Assembly: GCA_027038275.1 (NCBI GenBank)
Contig: JALVXC010000066.1
Location: forward strand, 1-48,915
DNA length: 48,915 nucleotides
Origin: Campylobacteraceae bacterium
GTDB taxonomy: Bacteria > Campylobacterota > Campylobacteria > Campylobacterales > Sulfurovaceae
Direction of reading: 5' to 3'
Position 1 is the first letter of the stretch, and every line of letters begins with the position of its first letter. The notes under the pieces are model-generated. The model was given only the letters and a program-made list of their open reading frames with translations, had not been told where the DNA came from and ran no database searches. The position numbers were made by a program, and so were the translations under genes. Shown piece after piece: positions 8,291 to 16,933 of this stretch.

Positions 8291-9979
8291 TTAATATGAT
8301 AAAAATCTTTTAAAAAAAGGATGAATCTTCTCTTCTCCATACTTAGCATAATATAATTCATAAATATTAGAAGCAATCAACTCTATCTCCTCTAAACTAT
8401 CTTTAGTACAAGCAAAAAGGATTTGGTCACCAATTTGTAAGTTAATATTGCTAGGCAAAAGTATCTCTTCTCCATCTCGATAGAGCAGTAGAGGTAAAGC
8501 AGGATTATTTACTTCTCGATTCTTTAAAGAGCGTAAAAGAGTCTCAATTTCAATCTCTGCTCCATTTAATAACTCATGATATAGTGCATACGTACTCTCC
8601 TTTTTAATATCTAACCTTTTTAATAAAGGATTAACATCTACTTGATTTTTTAAAAGGTTAATAAGCAATTTTATCCAACTCTCTTTTTGAGTTAGTATCA
8701 ATTTTAAAAAACGATGTTTTAGAGGATTTGCAATTGACATTGAAGCTTTGTTAATGTAAATCTGCTCAATTACAAAAAGCCAATCTATATCAGCAGCTTG
8801 AAAAACACTTACCTCTTGCATGGTATTCTCTCTAGCAATAATATAAATATCAGGATTAAGCTTTTTTGCTGTAATAACAATAGAGAGGTTATCAATATCA
8901 TTTTTTGTTCCAACAATCAAAGCAGCTGAATCTTTAATCCCAACATCAAGAAGTATATCTTTGTCATCAGGATTAGCTCGAACAAATATACCCTCTTCTA
9001 TCATAGAATGATGTGCTAGACGTTTTGCATCAATAAAGACATGCTCTATACCATATTTATTAAACTTTGATTGTAAGGCCTTTCCAAAACGACCATAACC
9101 ACAAATAAGGTATTTACCCTCTGGTAGATAGAGAGGCTCTTCACTTAAATCACTATTACCATAAATCCAGTTTTCAACTACAAGAGTATTTGGTGAACGA
9201 AGAGCAACATCAACTCTTTTTGCAAAAACCTCAAATGGATTAATAACCTTGGCAATGTCAGTATCTAAAATACTTTTTGAGATGTCATCATATGTTGATT
9301 TTGCAACAACTTTTACATTTGGATTTAAAAATTTTGTCAAAATAGAGATACGAAAGTTATGCTCTTCATTCTCAAAAAGAGCAATAATTCCCTTACAGTT
9401 ACTTCGTAAGATTCCTGCATCTTGAAGCGTCTCTGTTAAAAGAGCATCTGCTATCATAAAAGGGACATCTTGTTTTGTCTCCTCCAACATAAAAAAGTTT
9501 ATCTTCTCTTCATCATTATCAATAAGTACAACTTCCATATTTGCCATATGTAATTTTTTAATAATCTCAGCATTAACATGAGTATAACCTAACACAATAA
9601 CAAAATCATCTTCTATGGCTTGAACCTTTTTTCTAAAACGATTTCGCATAACCTCAAACTTAAGTGTTTTGTCAGTTACAGCAGAGACTAAAGCCCCCAA
9701 ACCATAAAACCACCCAACAACGGTAATATAGATACAGATAGATACCCAAAGCTTCTGCTGATAGGTAAAAGCATACGGAGACTCACCAAAACCAATGGTT
9801 GAAGCCATATAAGAGACAAAGTAAAAAGCATCAAAAAAGCTAAGATGATAGACATTTCCTTTATCGTCCATACCAGGAATAAGTACCATTCCTAGTATAG
9901 CAACTGCATAGGTAACAATAATAACAAGAAGAGGTGTTCTTAACTTTTGTAAGATAATCCAAAGTGCATTATTATTCAC
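8291..9979 (-). CDS. Potassium channel with two RCK (TrkA-N) domains
   Basis: The 562-residue protein begins with two membrane helices (about 13-35 and 82-105) around a pore loop STIGFGE, which fits the K+ selectivity filter. A large cytoplasmic part follows with two RCK/TrkA-N regions. The second (YLICGYGRFGKAL) has the full GxGxxG nucleotide-binding loop; the first (VIVLGYTHVNAEI) lacks the glycines and is probably not a normal NAD site. A TrkA-C-like region ends the protein (LQIGDQILFACT). The likely role is gated K+ flux controlled by nucleotides or redox state at the inner membrane. It starts at a GTG 4 nt after the stop of the small membrane protein upstream, so the two are co-transcribed. 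Confidence 0.85.
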   Translation of the reverse strand: MNNNALWIILQKLRTPLLVIIVTYAVAILGMVLIPGMDDKGNVYHLSFFDAFYFVSYMASTIGFGESPYAFTYQQKLWVSICIYITVVGWFYGLGALVSAVTDKTLKFEVMRNRFRKKVQAIEDDFVIVLGYTHVNAEIIKKLHMANMEVVLIDNDEEKINFFMLEETKQDVPFMIADALLTETLQDAGILRSNCKGIIALFENEEHNFRISILTKFLNPNVKVVAKSTYDDISKSILDTDIAKVINPFEVFAKRVDVALRSPNTLVVENWIYGNSDLSEEPLYLPEGKYLICGYGRFGKALQSKFNKYGIEHVFIDAKRLAHHSMIEEGIFVRANPDDKDILLDVGIKDSAALIVGTKNDIDNLSIVITAKKLNPDIYIIARENTMQEVSVFQAADIDWLFVIEQIYINKASMSIANPLKHRFLKLILTQKESWIKLLINLLKNQVDVNPLLKRLDIKKESTYALYHELLNGAEIEIETLLRSLKNREVNNPALPLLLYRDGEEILLPSNINLQIGDQILFACTKDSLEEIELIASNIYELYYAKYGEEKIHPFFKRFLSY

Positions 9980-9983
9980 TGGA

Positions 9984-10361
9984 TTACCTTTTTGACTTTA
10001 ATGTTTCACCTATATAGAGTATGACAGAGGTGATATTTGCCAACAATGCACCACCTGAAAGAGAGATAATCGCTGCAAAAGCTTCAACATCTACAATAGA
10101 GAGATACTCTGTAACGGTCCAAACTGTCACAGCAGCAATAAGCTGTATATCTGCAACTAAACTTGTAGCCAAAAGTACAGCCCCTAACTGTGTCTTGTCT
10201 CCAATCTTTAAAACAGTAGAGATAAGACTTACAACCAAAGCTACAAATAATTCATAGACGCTATGGAGTTCAGGGTTGTCTATGTCACCATAAAAAAAAC
10301 CAAAATTAATGGTCATCGCTAAAATAAAGAAGAAACCAGAGATTACTTTATCTAAATTCAT
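9984..10361 (-). CDS. Small integral membrane protein paired with the K+ channel
   Basis: This 125-residue protein has about four hydrophobic segments (residues 6-24, 36-52, 60-84 and 92-118) and very few charges between them. I do not know a specific function. It directly precedes the potassium channel gene with a 4-nt gap, so an accessory subunit or a protein affecting channel placement is a reasonable guess from context only. The ATG at 10361 follows GAGGATAAC-type leader sequence. Confidence 0.6.
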   Translation of the reverse strand: MNLDKVISGFFFILAMTINFGFFYGDIDNPELHSVYELFVALVVSLISTVLKIGDKTQLGAVLLATSLVADIQLIAAVTVWTVTEYLSIVDVEAFAAIISLSGGALLANITSVILYIGETLKSKR

Positions 10362-10595
10362 TTAGTTATCCTCGTTGAAATAAGTTTTAAATTATAGCAT
10401 AATGTTACCTCTCTTTCTTAATAACCATAAAATAAATAGCATAAATTAGAATTAAAATCAAAATATCTAAACTAATTAATAGAATATCCATATTTATCAT
10501 AAAGTAGATTAATACTACTATTTTTCTTGATTTACAAATATCAATTCGATATAATTTTTTTATATAATATCTTAATAAGTACCTAACTATAATAA
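10362..10595. other. Gene-poor AT-rich gap upstream of uvrC
   Basis: This 234-bp divergent gap is AT-rich. A hydrophobic minus-strand frame (10405-10641) crosses it but starts inside uvrC and has no supporting signal. The last 24 bases before and across the uvrC start (10576-10599) match 48481-48504 at 22 positions, and in the plus frame both encode KYLTIINE, with only synonymous differences. This may be a remnant of the TPR gene family seen at the right edge of the window. TATAAT-like boxes for uvrC lie at about 10562-10569 and 10587-10592. Confidence 0.35.
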
Positions 10596-12407
10596 ATGAA
10601 CCAACAAAACAACATAAAAACAACCATTCAAACCCTACCAAATAAAGCAGGTGTATACCAATATTTTGACAAAAATGACAAACTACTCTATGTAGGAAAA
10701 GCTAAAAATCTTAAAAACCGTGTTAAGTCCTATTGGCGTTTTACACCTGAACTACACCCTAATCCTAAGCAAGAGTTACGAATTTTGCGAATGTTAGAAC
10801 AGGCTGTTAAACTTGATTATATAGTGGTAGAGAGTGAAGCAGATGCACTTATATTAGAGAACTCCCTAATAAAACAGCTCAATCCAAAATATAATATTTT
10901 ACTTCGTGACGACAAAACCTATCCATATATCTATATTGATGAATCACAAGATTTTCCTCGTTTTGAGCTAACACGTAAAGTTATAAAAGGGAAAAACATT
11001 ACCTACTATGGACCTTTTCCAAATGGGGGTAAGGTGCTACTAGATACTCTTTATGAACTATTTCCTTTAGTACAAAAAAAGTCTTGTCTTAGAGAAAAAA
11101 GAGCCTGTCTCTTTTACCAAATTAACAAGTGTCTTGCTCCTTGTGAGGATAAAGTGACGAAAAAGGAGTACCAAGATATTGTCTTAAAAGCAAAAAATGC
11201 TATTGTAAAAAGGTCTATACTTATAGAGAAACTAACCCAAAAAATGATGGAGTTTTCTATTAGTGAACGATACGAAGAGGCAATAACTCTACGTGACAAT
11301 ATTAAAACAATTGAAGCTCTAACAATTAGCTCAAATATTGACCTAGCCAAAGATGAAGATTTAGATATTTTTGCTATTGTGGGTGGTGAGAGAAAAGGGG
11401 TTATTGTTAAACTATTTATAAGAAATGGAAGGGTTATCTCATCTTCTGCATCTACCTTTAGAAACAGTGAACTATATAATGAAAATGAAGCATATAAACA
11501 GACTCTACTAGAGTTCTACAGTGTAGATACTCCTCAAATCTCTAAGCATATTTTAGTTGCTAACTCTTTTGAAGACCAAGATAAAATAGCTACCCTACTC
11601 TCAAAGCGTTTTGGTAAAAAGATTGAAATTTTACACCCAAAACGTGGTTCAAAAGCTAAACTTACAAACCTTGCCATAGAGAATGCAAGAGAGGTACTAA
11701 AACGAGATAAGCAACAAGAGGAGATAGAGCCAAAAATTGCAGAGCTATTTGAGTTAAGCCAAACTCCTTATAGAGTAGAAACCTTTGATAACTCTCATAT
11801 GATGGGAGTTGCTACTGTTGGAGCTATGGTTGTGTGGAGTGATGGAAAATGGTCTAAGAGAGATTATAGACGCTATGCTCTTGAAGCCAAAGATGAGTAT
11901 GGACAGATGAAAGAGATGATAACAAGACGTATTGAGAGTTTCAAGAAGAGTTCTCCTCCTGATTTGTGGATTTTAGATGGGGGTGAGACACTAAGGAGAT
12001 TAGCAGTTTCACTTTTAAAAGAGGCTAAAGTTAGCTTAGATGTTATCGCTATTGCAAAAGAGAAGCTTGATACAAAAGCTCATCGAGCAAAGGGTTCAGC
12101 TAAAGATATTATCTACACTAAAGAGTCTGTTTTTGAACTCTCTCCTAATGATAAACGACTCCAATGGGTACAGAGACAAAGAGATGAAGCACACCGTTTT
12201 GCAATTACATATCATCAAAACCAAAAACGTAAAGCCGACACACAAAATTCTCTACTTCAAAAAAAGGGGATAGGACCAGCTACAGTTAAAAAGCTTCTAA
12301 ACTATTTTGGAACATTTGAAGCTATACAAAATGCCTCTTATAGTGAGATTTCAGTCGCATCTTCTGAAAAAATTGCTAAAATTTTAAGCACAGATAATGT
12401 TAAATAG
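10596..12407 (+). CDS. uvrC: Excinuclease ABC subunit C (UvrC)
   Basis: The 603-residue protein is full-length UvrC, which makes both incisions around a lesion in nucleotide excision repair after UvrA/UvrB loading. The GIY-YIG nuclease domain is at residues 13-95 (GVYQYF, LLYVGKAKNLKNRV). A cysteine-rich stretch CLREKRACLFYQINKCLAPC follows, then the UVR UvrB-binding segment (SERYEEAITLRDNI). The RNase H-like nuclease domain begins near 375 (VETFDNSHMMG, with the Asp of the active site) and contains LWILDGG. Tandem helix-hairpin-helix motifs end the protein (KKGIGPATVKKLLNYFGTFE). It stands alone between a divergent gap and the signalling cluster. Confidence 0.95.
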   Translation: MNQQNNIKTTIQTLPNKAGVYQYFDKNDKLLYVGKAKNLKNRVKSYWRFTPELHPNPKQELRILRMLEQAVKLDYIVVESEADALILENSLIKQLNPKYNILLRDDKTYPYIYIDESQDFPRFELTRKVIKGKNITYYGPFPNGGKVLLDTLYELFPLVQKKSCLREKRACLFYQINKCLAPCEDKVTKKEYQDIVLKAKNAIVKRSILIEKLTQKMMEFSISERYEEAITLRDNIKTIEALTISSNIDLAKDEDLDIFAIVGGERKGVIVKLFIRNGRVISSSASTFRNSELYNENEAYKQTLLEFYSVDTPQISKHILVANSFEDQDKIATLLSKRFGKKIEILHPKRGSKAKLTNLAIENAREVLKRDKQQEEIEPKIAELFELSQTPYRVETFDNSHMMGVATVGAMVVWSDGKWSKRDYRRYALEAKDEYGQMKEMITRRIESFKKSSPPDLWILDGGETLRRLAVSLLKEAKVSLDVIAIAKEKLDTKAHRAKGSAKDIIYTKESVFELSPNDKRLQWVQRQRDEAHRFAITYHQNQKRKADTQNSLLQKKGIGPATVKKLLNYFGTFEAIQNASYSEISVASSEKIAKILSTDNVK

Positions 12408-12567
12408 TAATAATTATCTATATAACAGAACATAAGATATTATTTATTGTAACTTATGATTTATGATATTATTTTACAATAAAAAAATAGGTTTACTTTA
12501 ACTTTATTCTTAGTTCTTTTATATTAAAGTTATTCATTAGTTAAAAACCATAAGATAAAGGAGTCAT
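12408..12567. promoter_or_regulatory. Leader of the signalling operon
   Basis: The 160-bp gap holds a 9-bp inverted repeat, TTATTGTAA (12444-12452) and TTACAATAA (12474-12482), and repeated GATATTATTT blocks, followed by an A-rich stretch and a TATATT box near 12520. AAAGGAG at 12557-12563 serves the next gene. The inverted repeat could be a weak terminator or an operator. Confidence 0.35.
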
Positions 12568-12972
12568 GTGCATCGTCCTGTACCATTAGATGTTGAATAT
12601 CCATTTTCAAAAAATCTAATCTATGAAATTGATTTACAAGGTATTATTACCGATGCCAATCAAAATTTTTGTGAAGTAGTAGGTTATAGAAAAGAAGAAC
12701 TTATAGGTAAACATCATTCAATTTTTAAACATCCTGATGTACCAGATGATATATATGAGGAGTTGTGGTCAACTAAGAAACGCTTAAAACAGTGGTTCTC
12801 TGTATTAAAAAATATGCGACGTGATGGCATGTATTTTTGGTCAGATATTCACTGCACAGTAAAGTATGATAAAAACGGAGAAATTTCTGGTTTTATTGTC
12901 ATACACAGACCTACTTCTAAAATAAATATAGAAGAAGAGAGTGAGCGTTATGCTCGACATAATATAATATAA
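12568..12972 (+). CDS. Stand-alone PAS-domain protein (Aer/CetB-like)
   Basis: A single PAS domain fills nearly all 134 residues: LIYEIDLQGIITDANQNF, then GYRKEELIGKHHSIFKHPDV, then NMRRDGMYFWSDIHCTVKYD. This is the aerotaxis-receptor subtype, where PAS binds FAD or haem to sense redox or oxygen; in Campylobacter the related CetB is a separate PAS protein that signals to a membrane partner. Here the partners are probably the downstream Hpt and kinase proteins. Translation starts at a GTG at 12568, 4 nt after AAAGGAG; an ATG overlapping it by one base (12566) is out of frame and hits a stop within eight codons. The gene leads a four-gene cluster that continues to 16929. Confidence 0.75.
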   Translation: MHRPVPLDVEYPFSKNLIYEIDLQGIITDANQNFCEVVGYRKEELIGKHHSIFKHPDVPDDIYEELWSTKKRLKQWFSVLKNMRRDGMYFWSDIHCTVKYDKNGEISGFIVIHRPTSKINIEEESERYARHNII

Positions 12973-12982
12973 AGAGGCAAAA

Positions 12983-14155
12983 ATGTATTACGGATACAAT
13001 AGTGACAAAGAATTAATATTAGCAGATAAAGAGTTTATCGAACTTTTAGGTTTTATCTCATTTGAAGAGCTTAAAGAGTCTGACATTATGAGTAATTTAA
13101 TATTTGAAAATAAACAAATTACTATAAGAGAAGAGAAGCAACTTATAAATGCAACAGCTATTGAGCATGAGATGTATGGAGTTCAAGGAGTATTTAGTCT
13201 TGTAGAGCTTAAAGATATAGAAATAAAAGATACAAAAGAGGGTTCAAAACCACAAAAAGCTCTAAAAACAAGTTATGAACCAATATATCTTGATGTTGAA
13301 AAAATCTCAAAAGAGATAGGTCTCTCTGTAGAAGACTACAAACTATATCTCGATAGTTTTATTGACCAATCAATTATTGATGAGAAACGTCTTTTAGAGG
13401 GGAATGATAAAGTCATTAAAAATCTTGCAAATCTTGCTTTAACACTTAAAATTCCTCATATCAATATTATACTCTTAAAAATTCAAAAACTTCCTCATAG
13501 AGAGCGTATACATCTAATTGATGAATACTATACAAAACTTGCTCTTTTAACTTTAGAGAGACCAAAAGACTATAAAGAGGAGCTAGTTGATGATATTTTT
13601 GAACTTGACAACAATACAGAGAAGAAAGAAGAGATTTTAAGTTCACATTTCTCAGAACTACTACAGAATAAAAAGAGTGAACCAACAAAAGAGAAAGAAG
13701 AGCTTATATCAGGGGAACTACCTCTTGATGAGCCTAAAAGTAAAGCAATAAGTGAAGCATTTAATAGAGAGATTAAATCACACAGTGAGATAAAAGAGAT
13801 TTCTCTTGACAACATTCAACCTCTACCAATCTCTTATAGCCCTCAAACAGCAGCAGATGAGCTCAACTTACCTGTAGAACTTATTGAAGAGTTTGTAGAT
13901 GACTTTATTGAACAGGCACACCATGACAAAGACCATCTACTAGCCTCTTACTATCAAAAAGATATGGACAACATTCATGAACTTGGACACAAACTAAAAG
14001 GAGCTGCTAGTAACTTACGAATTAATGAACTTGCTGATATTTTAGAAGATATACAATTCTGTACAGAGCATGAGAAACTAGAAGGGCTATTTAAAGAGTA
14101 CTGGGGACATTTTTTATCTCTTGAAGACTATATGAAACAACTTAAAAGAGCATAG
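12983..14155 (+). CDS. PAS-like protein with one degenerate and one intact Hpt domain
   Basis: The 390-residue protein has three parts. Residues 1-80 resemble a short PAS fold (SDKELILADKEFIELLGF). Residues about 110-180 form an Hpt-like bundle beginning IGLSVEDYKLYLDSFIDQ. Residues about 292-385 form a second bundle beginning LNLPVELIEEFVDDFIEQ, with the phosphotransfer motif GHKLKGAASNL containing His336. The two bundles are clearly copies, but in the first the motif reads ALTLKIPHINI, so the His position is Leu153 and it cannot be phosphorylated in the usual way. A charged Glu/Lys/Ser linker separates them. The protein should carry phosphate between the hybrid kinase downstream and a response regulator. 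It follows the PAS gene by 10 nt. Confidence 0.8.
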   Translation: MYYGYNSDKELILADKEFIELLGFISFEELKESDIMSNLIFENKQITIREEKQLINATAIEHEMYGVQGVFSLVELKDIEIKDTKEGSKPQKALKTSYEPIYLDVEKISKEIGLSVEDYKLYLDSFIDQSIIDEKRLLEGNDKVIKNLANLALTLKIPHINIILLKIQKLPHRERIHLIDEYYTKLALLTLERPKDYKEELVDDIFELDNNTEKKEEILSSHFSELLQNKKSEPTKEKEELISGELPLDEPKSKAISEAFNREIKSHSEIKEISLDNIQPLPISYSPQTAADELNLPVELIEEFVDDFIEQAHHDKDHLLASYYQKDMDNIHELGHKLKGAASNLRINELADILEDIQFCTEHEKLEGLFKEYWGHFLSLEDYMKQLKRA

Positions 14156-14167
14156 GAAGGATAGAGT

Positions 14168-16555
14168 TTGCAACTGAATAATAAAATTAAACTGGTTAGT
14201 ATTTTACCCCTTTTTCTACTCTTAATAGTCTCCATCTATGGAGTAGCAACAGCATTAAATAAAGTTCCATTTGAACTTGACTCTACAACTATTTTATATC
14301 TTTCAGGTGGCACTATCTTACTAATTTTTCTACTAACTATTGTTGGAATTTTAGCAGGAAGAGAGCTTAAAAATAATACTAAAAGTCTTGAAGATATTCT
14401 CACTAACTCTATTATTGAAGCTGAAGATTTATATGATGAATCAGGAATGAGCCTATATAAAGATATTGACCTAAAAACAAAAAAAGGTATGGACAATGCC
14501 TATATGCTTATAGAGACTCTCATAGAAAATGCAAAAGCTGACAAAATACAAGCGTTAGAAGCAAATGCTTCAAAGTCACTCTTCTTAGCAAATATGTCAC
14601 ATGAAATTCGTACACCTCTAAATGGTATTGTAGGCTTTACAGAGCTTCTAAAGAGTACAGGTCTCAATGAAGAGCAAAGAGAGTTTGTCAACATTATAGA
14701 GAAAAGTTCAGAAAATCTACTAAGTATTATTAACAATATTCTTGACCTATCTAAAATAGAGAGTAACAAAACTGAACTTGAGATGATTATATTTGACCCA
14801 ATTGTTGAGTTTGAAAATGCTGTAGAGACCTATGGTATGAGAGCTTCAGAAAAGAATATTGAGCTTAATTTTTTCCTTGACCCATCTATTGATAAAAAAC
14901 TACTAGGAGATGCTGTTAAGATTAAAGAAGTTCTCATTAATCTTCTAAGCAATGCTGTTAAGTTTACAGATTTTGGAGGTAAAATTAATGTAGAGATTAG
15001 AAAAGTATCAACCGTTGACAACCATACTGAAATCTCATTCTCTATTGAAGACAATGGGGTAGGAATGACTAAAGAGCAACAGCTTAATGTCTTCTCTGCT
15101 TTTGCACAGGCTGATGTCTCAATTACTCGTAAATATGGTGGAACAGGTTTAGGACTTACTATATCAACTAAATTTTTAAATTTGATGGGCTCAGAACTTA
15201 AACTTGAGAGCGAAAAAGAGAAAGGAACACGTTTCTACTTTAACATTACATTTGAAGAGGTACTAGAGAGTACTGAACTAGCACTATCTTATAACTTTAA
15301 AGATTTAACAATTTGTAAGTATCAATATGAGCTTCCTATACAACAAGACCTATACTTAAGTGAATATTTAAAATATTATAATGTCAATGCAGAAATCTTT
15401 AAAACTCCATCAGACTTAAAAAAATGGAATGAAGATACAACAATTAATAGTATTTGGATAGATGTAGATAATAGTGATGGGGAGCTTTTAAAAAATATCT
15501 ATAAACTAAACTCCAAAAAGGTTATTTTACTTGCAAGTTTTTCAAACAGAACACATTTTGAGGAGGTAGGTGTTAATGTTGCTAAAATTTTATATAAACC
15601 AATTACTCCAACTAAAGTTATTCAGGGACTAAATACTATTATAAATAGTAATACGACTGTAGATGATTTAGAGAATCAAAGCAATACTATTTTTACTGAA
15701 GTTAAGTTTCAAGGAAATGTTCTTGTTGCAGAAGACAACTTTATTAATCAAAAACTTATTAAGCAGGTTCTAGTAAAATATGGTGTTACAGTAGAACTTG
15801 CAAATAATGGTTTAGAGGCATTTGAAAAGCGTAAAAATAGTGAATATGACCTTATATTTATGGATATTCAGATGCCTGTTATGGATGGAGTTGAAGCAAC
15901 TCATGAAATTATCAACTATGAAGTTGAAGAGAAGCTCCATCATGTTCCAATTGTTGCATTAACGGCAAATGCACTAAATGGAGATAGAGAAAGATTTTTA
16001 GAGCAAGGATTAGATGAGTATATAGCAAAACCTATTGAGAGCAATGAGCTTCTATATATCTTGAAAAAGTTTCTTAAACCTAAAATCCAAGATGATAAAG
16101 ATGAAATCTCATCAACTGAAGTGTTAGAAGGAGTTGAGAGAAATACAGAAATATCTAAAAATAATGGTATTGTAATGTTAGATGAAGAGCTATCGGAGAA
16201 AAAAGATAAAAATACCACTAATAAAAAGATTCTTATTTTAAAGAAAAATCCATTAGAGGCTCAAATTCTCTCAAAAGTTATTACTAATATGAACTATGAC
16301 ATTGAGATTGTACATAGAGCTAATGAGCTAGAGAAGTTTATTGATAAAGAGGAGTACGATATGCTTCTTATAGACAAAGAGGTAGAGCAGTTCAACCAAG
16401 ATATTTTAAAAAAACAGCACCCAAATATGAATGTTATTATGCTCTCTCTTAATAAAAATAATGAGTACTACAACACTAATCTTATTAAAGAGGTTCATGT
16501 AGGTGTTATTAAACGAGATAACATTCAACAGCTTATTAAAAAATATAGAGGATAG
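14168..16555 (+). CDS. Membrane hybrid sensor histidine kinase with three receiver-like domains
   Basis: The protein has 795 residues and starts at a TTG with AAGGAT upstream. Two membrane helices at about 8-29 and 38-60 enclose only a tiny outer loop, so sensing is probably from the PAS protein or within the membrane. HisKA shows [10 protein letters not shown] with His145. HATPase shows [16 protein letters not shown] and GGTGLGLT. A receiver-like segment follows at about 370-490 ([15 protein letters not shown]) without the full acidic set. An intact receiver lies at about 515-640 ([22 protein letters not shown] with Asp566, ALTANA, AKPI). A third, at about 680-795, begins LILKKNP in place of the acidic pair. 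It resembles BarA/GacS-type kinases, which need an Hpt; that Hpt is the gene just upstream. Confidence 0.88.
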   Translation: MQLNNKIKLVSILPLFLLLIVSIYGVATALNKVPFELDSTTILYLSGGTILLIFLLTIVGILAGRELKNNTKSLEDILTNSIIEAEDLYDESGMSLYKDIDLKTKKGMDNAYMLIETLIENAKADKIQALEANASKSLFLANMSHEIRTPLNGIVGFTELLKSTGLNEEQREFVNIIEKSSENLLSIINNILDLSKIESNKTELEMIIFDPIVEFENAVETYGMRASEKNIELNFFLDPSIDKKLLGDAVKIKEVLINLLSNAVKFTDFGGKINVEIRKVSTVDNHTEISFSIEDNGVGMTKEQQLNVFSAFAQADVSITRKYGGTGLGLTISTKFLNLMGSELKLESEKEKGTRFYFNITFEEVLESTELALSYNFKDLTICKYQYELPIQQDLYLSEYLKYYNVNAEIFKTPSDLKKWNEDTTINSIWIDVDNSDGELLKNIYKLNSKKVILLASFSNRTHFEEVGVNVAKILYKPITPTKVIQGLNTIINSNTTVDDLENQSNTIFTEVKFQGNVLVAEDNFINQKLIKQVLVKYGVTVELANNGLEAFEKRKNSEYDLIFMDIQMPVMDGVEATHEIINYEVEEKLHHVPIVALTANALNGDRERFLEQGLDEYIAKPIESNELLYILKKFLKPKIQDDKDEISSTEVLEGVERNTEISKNNGIVMLDEELSEKKDKNTTNKKILILKKNPLEAQILSKVITNMNYDIEIVHRANELEKFIDKEEYDMLLIDKEVEQFNQDILKKQHPNMNVIMLSLNKNNEYYNTNLIKEVHVGVIKRDNIQQLIKKYRG

Positions 16556-16557
16556 AG

Positions 16558-16929
16558 ATGATTTTCAAGGTTTTGATTATAGATGATGATTATATTAATC
16601 GTCGTCTACTTGTCTCTTTTATTAAAAAAGAGCTATACCATGTAGATATTATTGAGTCAATAGATGGAGGTCATGCACTCCAAATCTGTCAAGAGAATCC
16701 AGATATTCAGCTTATTTTGCTTGATGTCGAGATGCCAAGAATGGATGGTGCTGAATTTTTAAAAAACTATTTTAAAGAGAATAAAGAGAACAATGTACCT
16801 ATTATTGCTATCTCCTCTAATGATTTAAGAGTAAAAGAGATACTTGCCCTTGGAGCAGGTGCTTTCATTGTAAAGCCTATTACTGAAGAGAAACTTCTAA
16901 ATGCCATACTAAAAACTCAACAAAATTAA
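16558..16929 (+). CDS. Single-domain response regulator (CheY-like)
   Basis: A 123-residue receiver with no output domain. The acidic pair is in VLIIDDDYINRR, the phospho-acceptor is Asp56 in LLDVEMPRMDG, the Ser/Thr switch is in AISSND, and the conserved Lys is in IVKPIT. It starts 2 nt after the hybrid kinase stop, so it is the last member of the PAS-Hpt-kinase operon and the natural end of the relay. With no DNA-binding or enzyme domain it must act by protein contact, for example on the flagellar motor, on the convergent HD-GYP protein, or as a phosphate sink. It converges on that gene with a 4-bp gap. Confidence 0.87.
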   Translation: MIFKVLIIDDDYINRRLLVSFIKKELYHVDIIESIDGGHALQICQENPDIQLILLDVEMPRMDGAEFLKNYFKENKENNVPIIAISSNDLRVKEILALGAGAFIVKPITEEKLLNAILKTQQN

Positions 16930-16933
16930 AAAC

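Noticed and set aside
10405-10641. 78-codon minus-strand hydrophobic frame across the uvrC start
   Set aside because: It begins inside uvrC on the opposite strand, has no ribosome site I can identify, and AT-rich sequence readily gives Ile/Leu-rich frames.
12444-12482. 9-bp inverted repeat after uvrC as a terminator
   Set aside because: The 21-nt loop, AT-only stem and an A tract rather than a T tract make termination doubtful.
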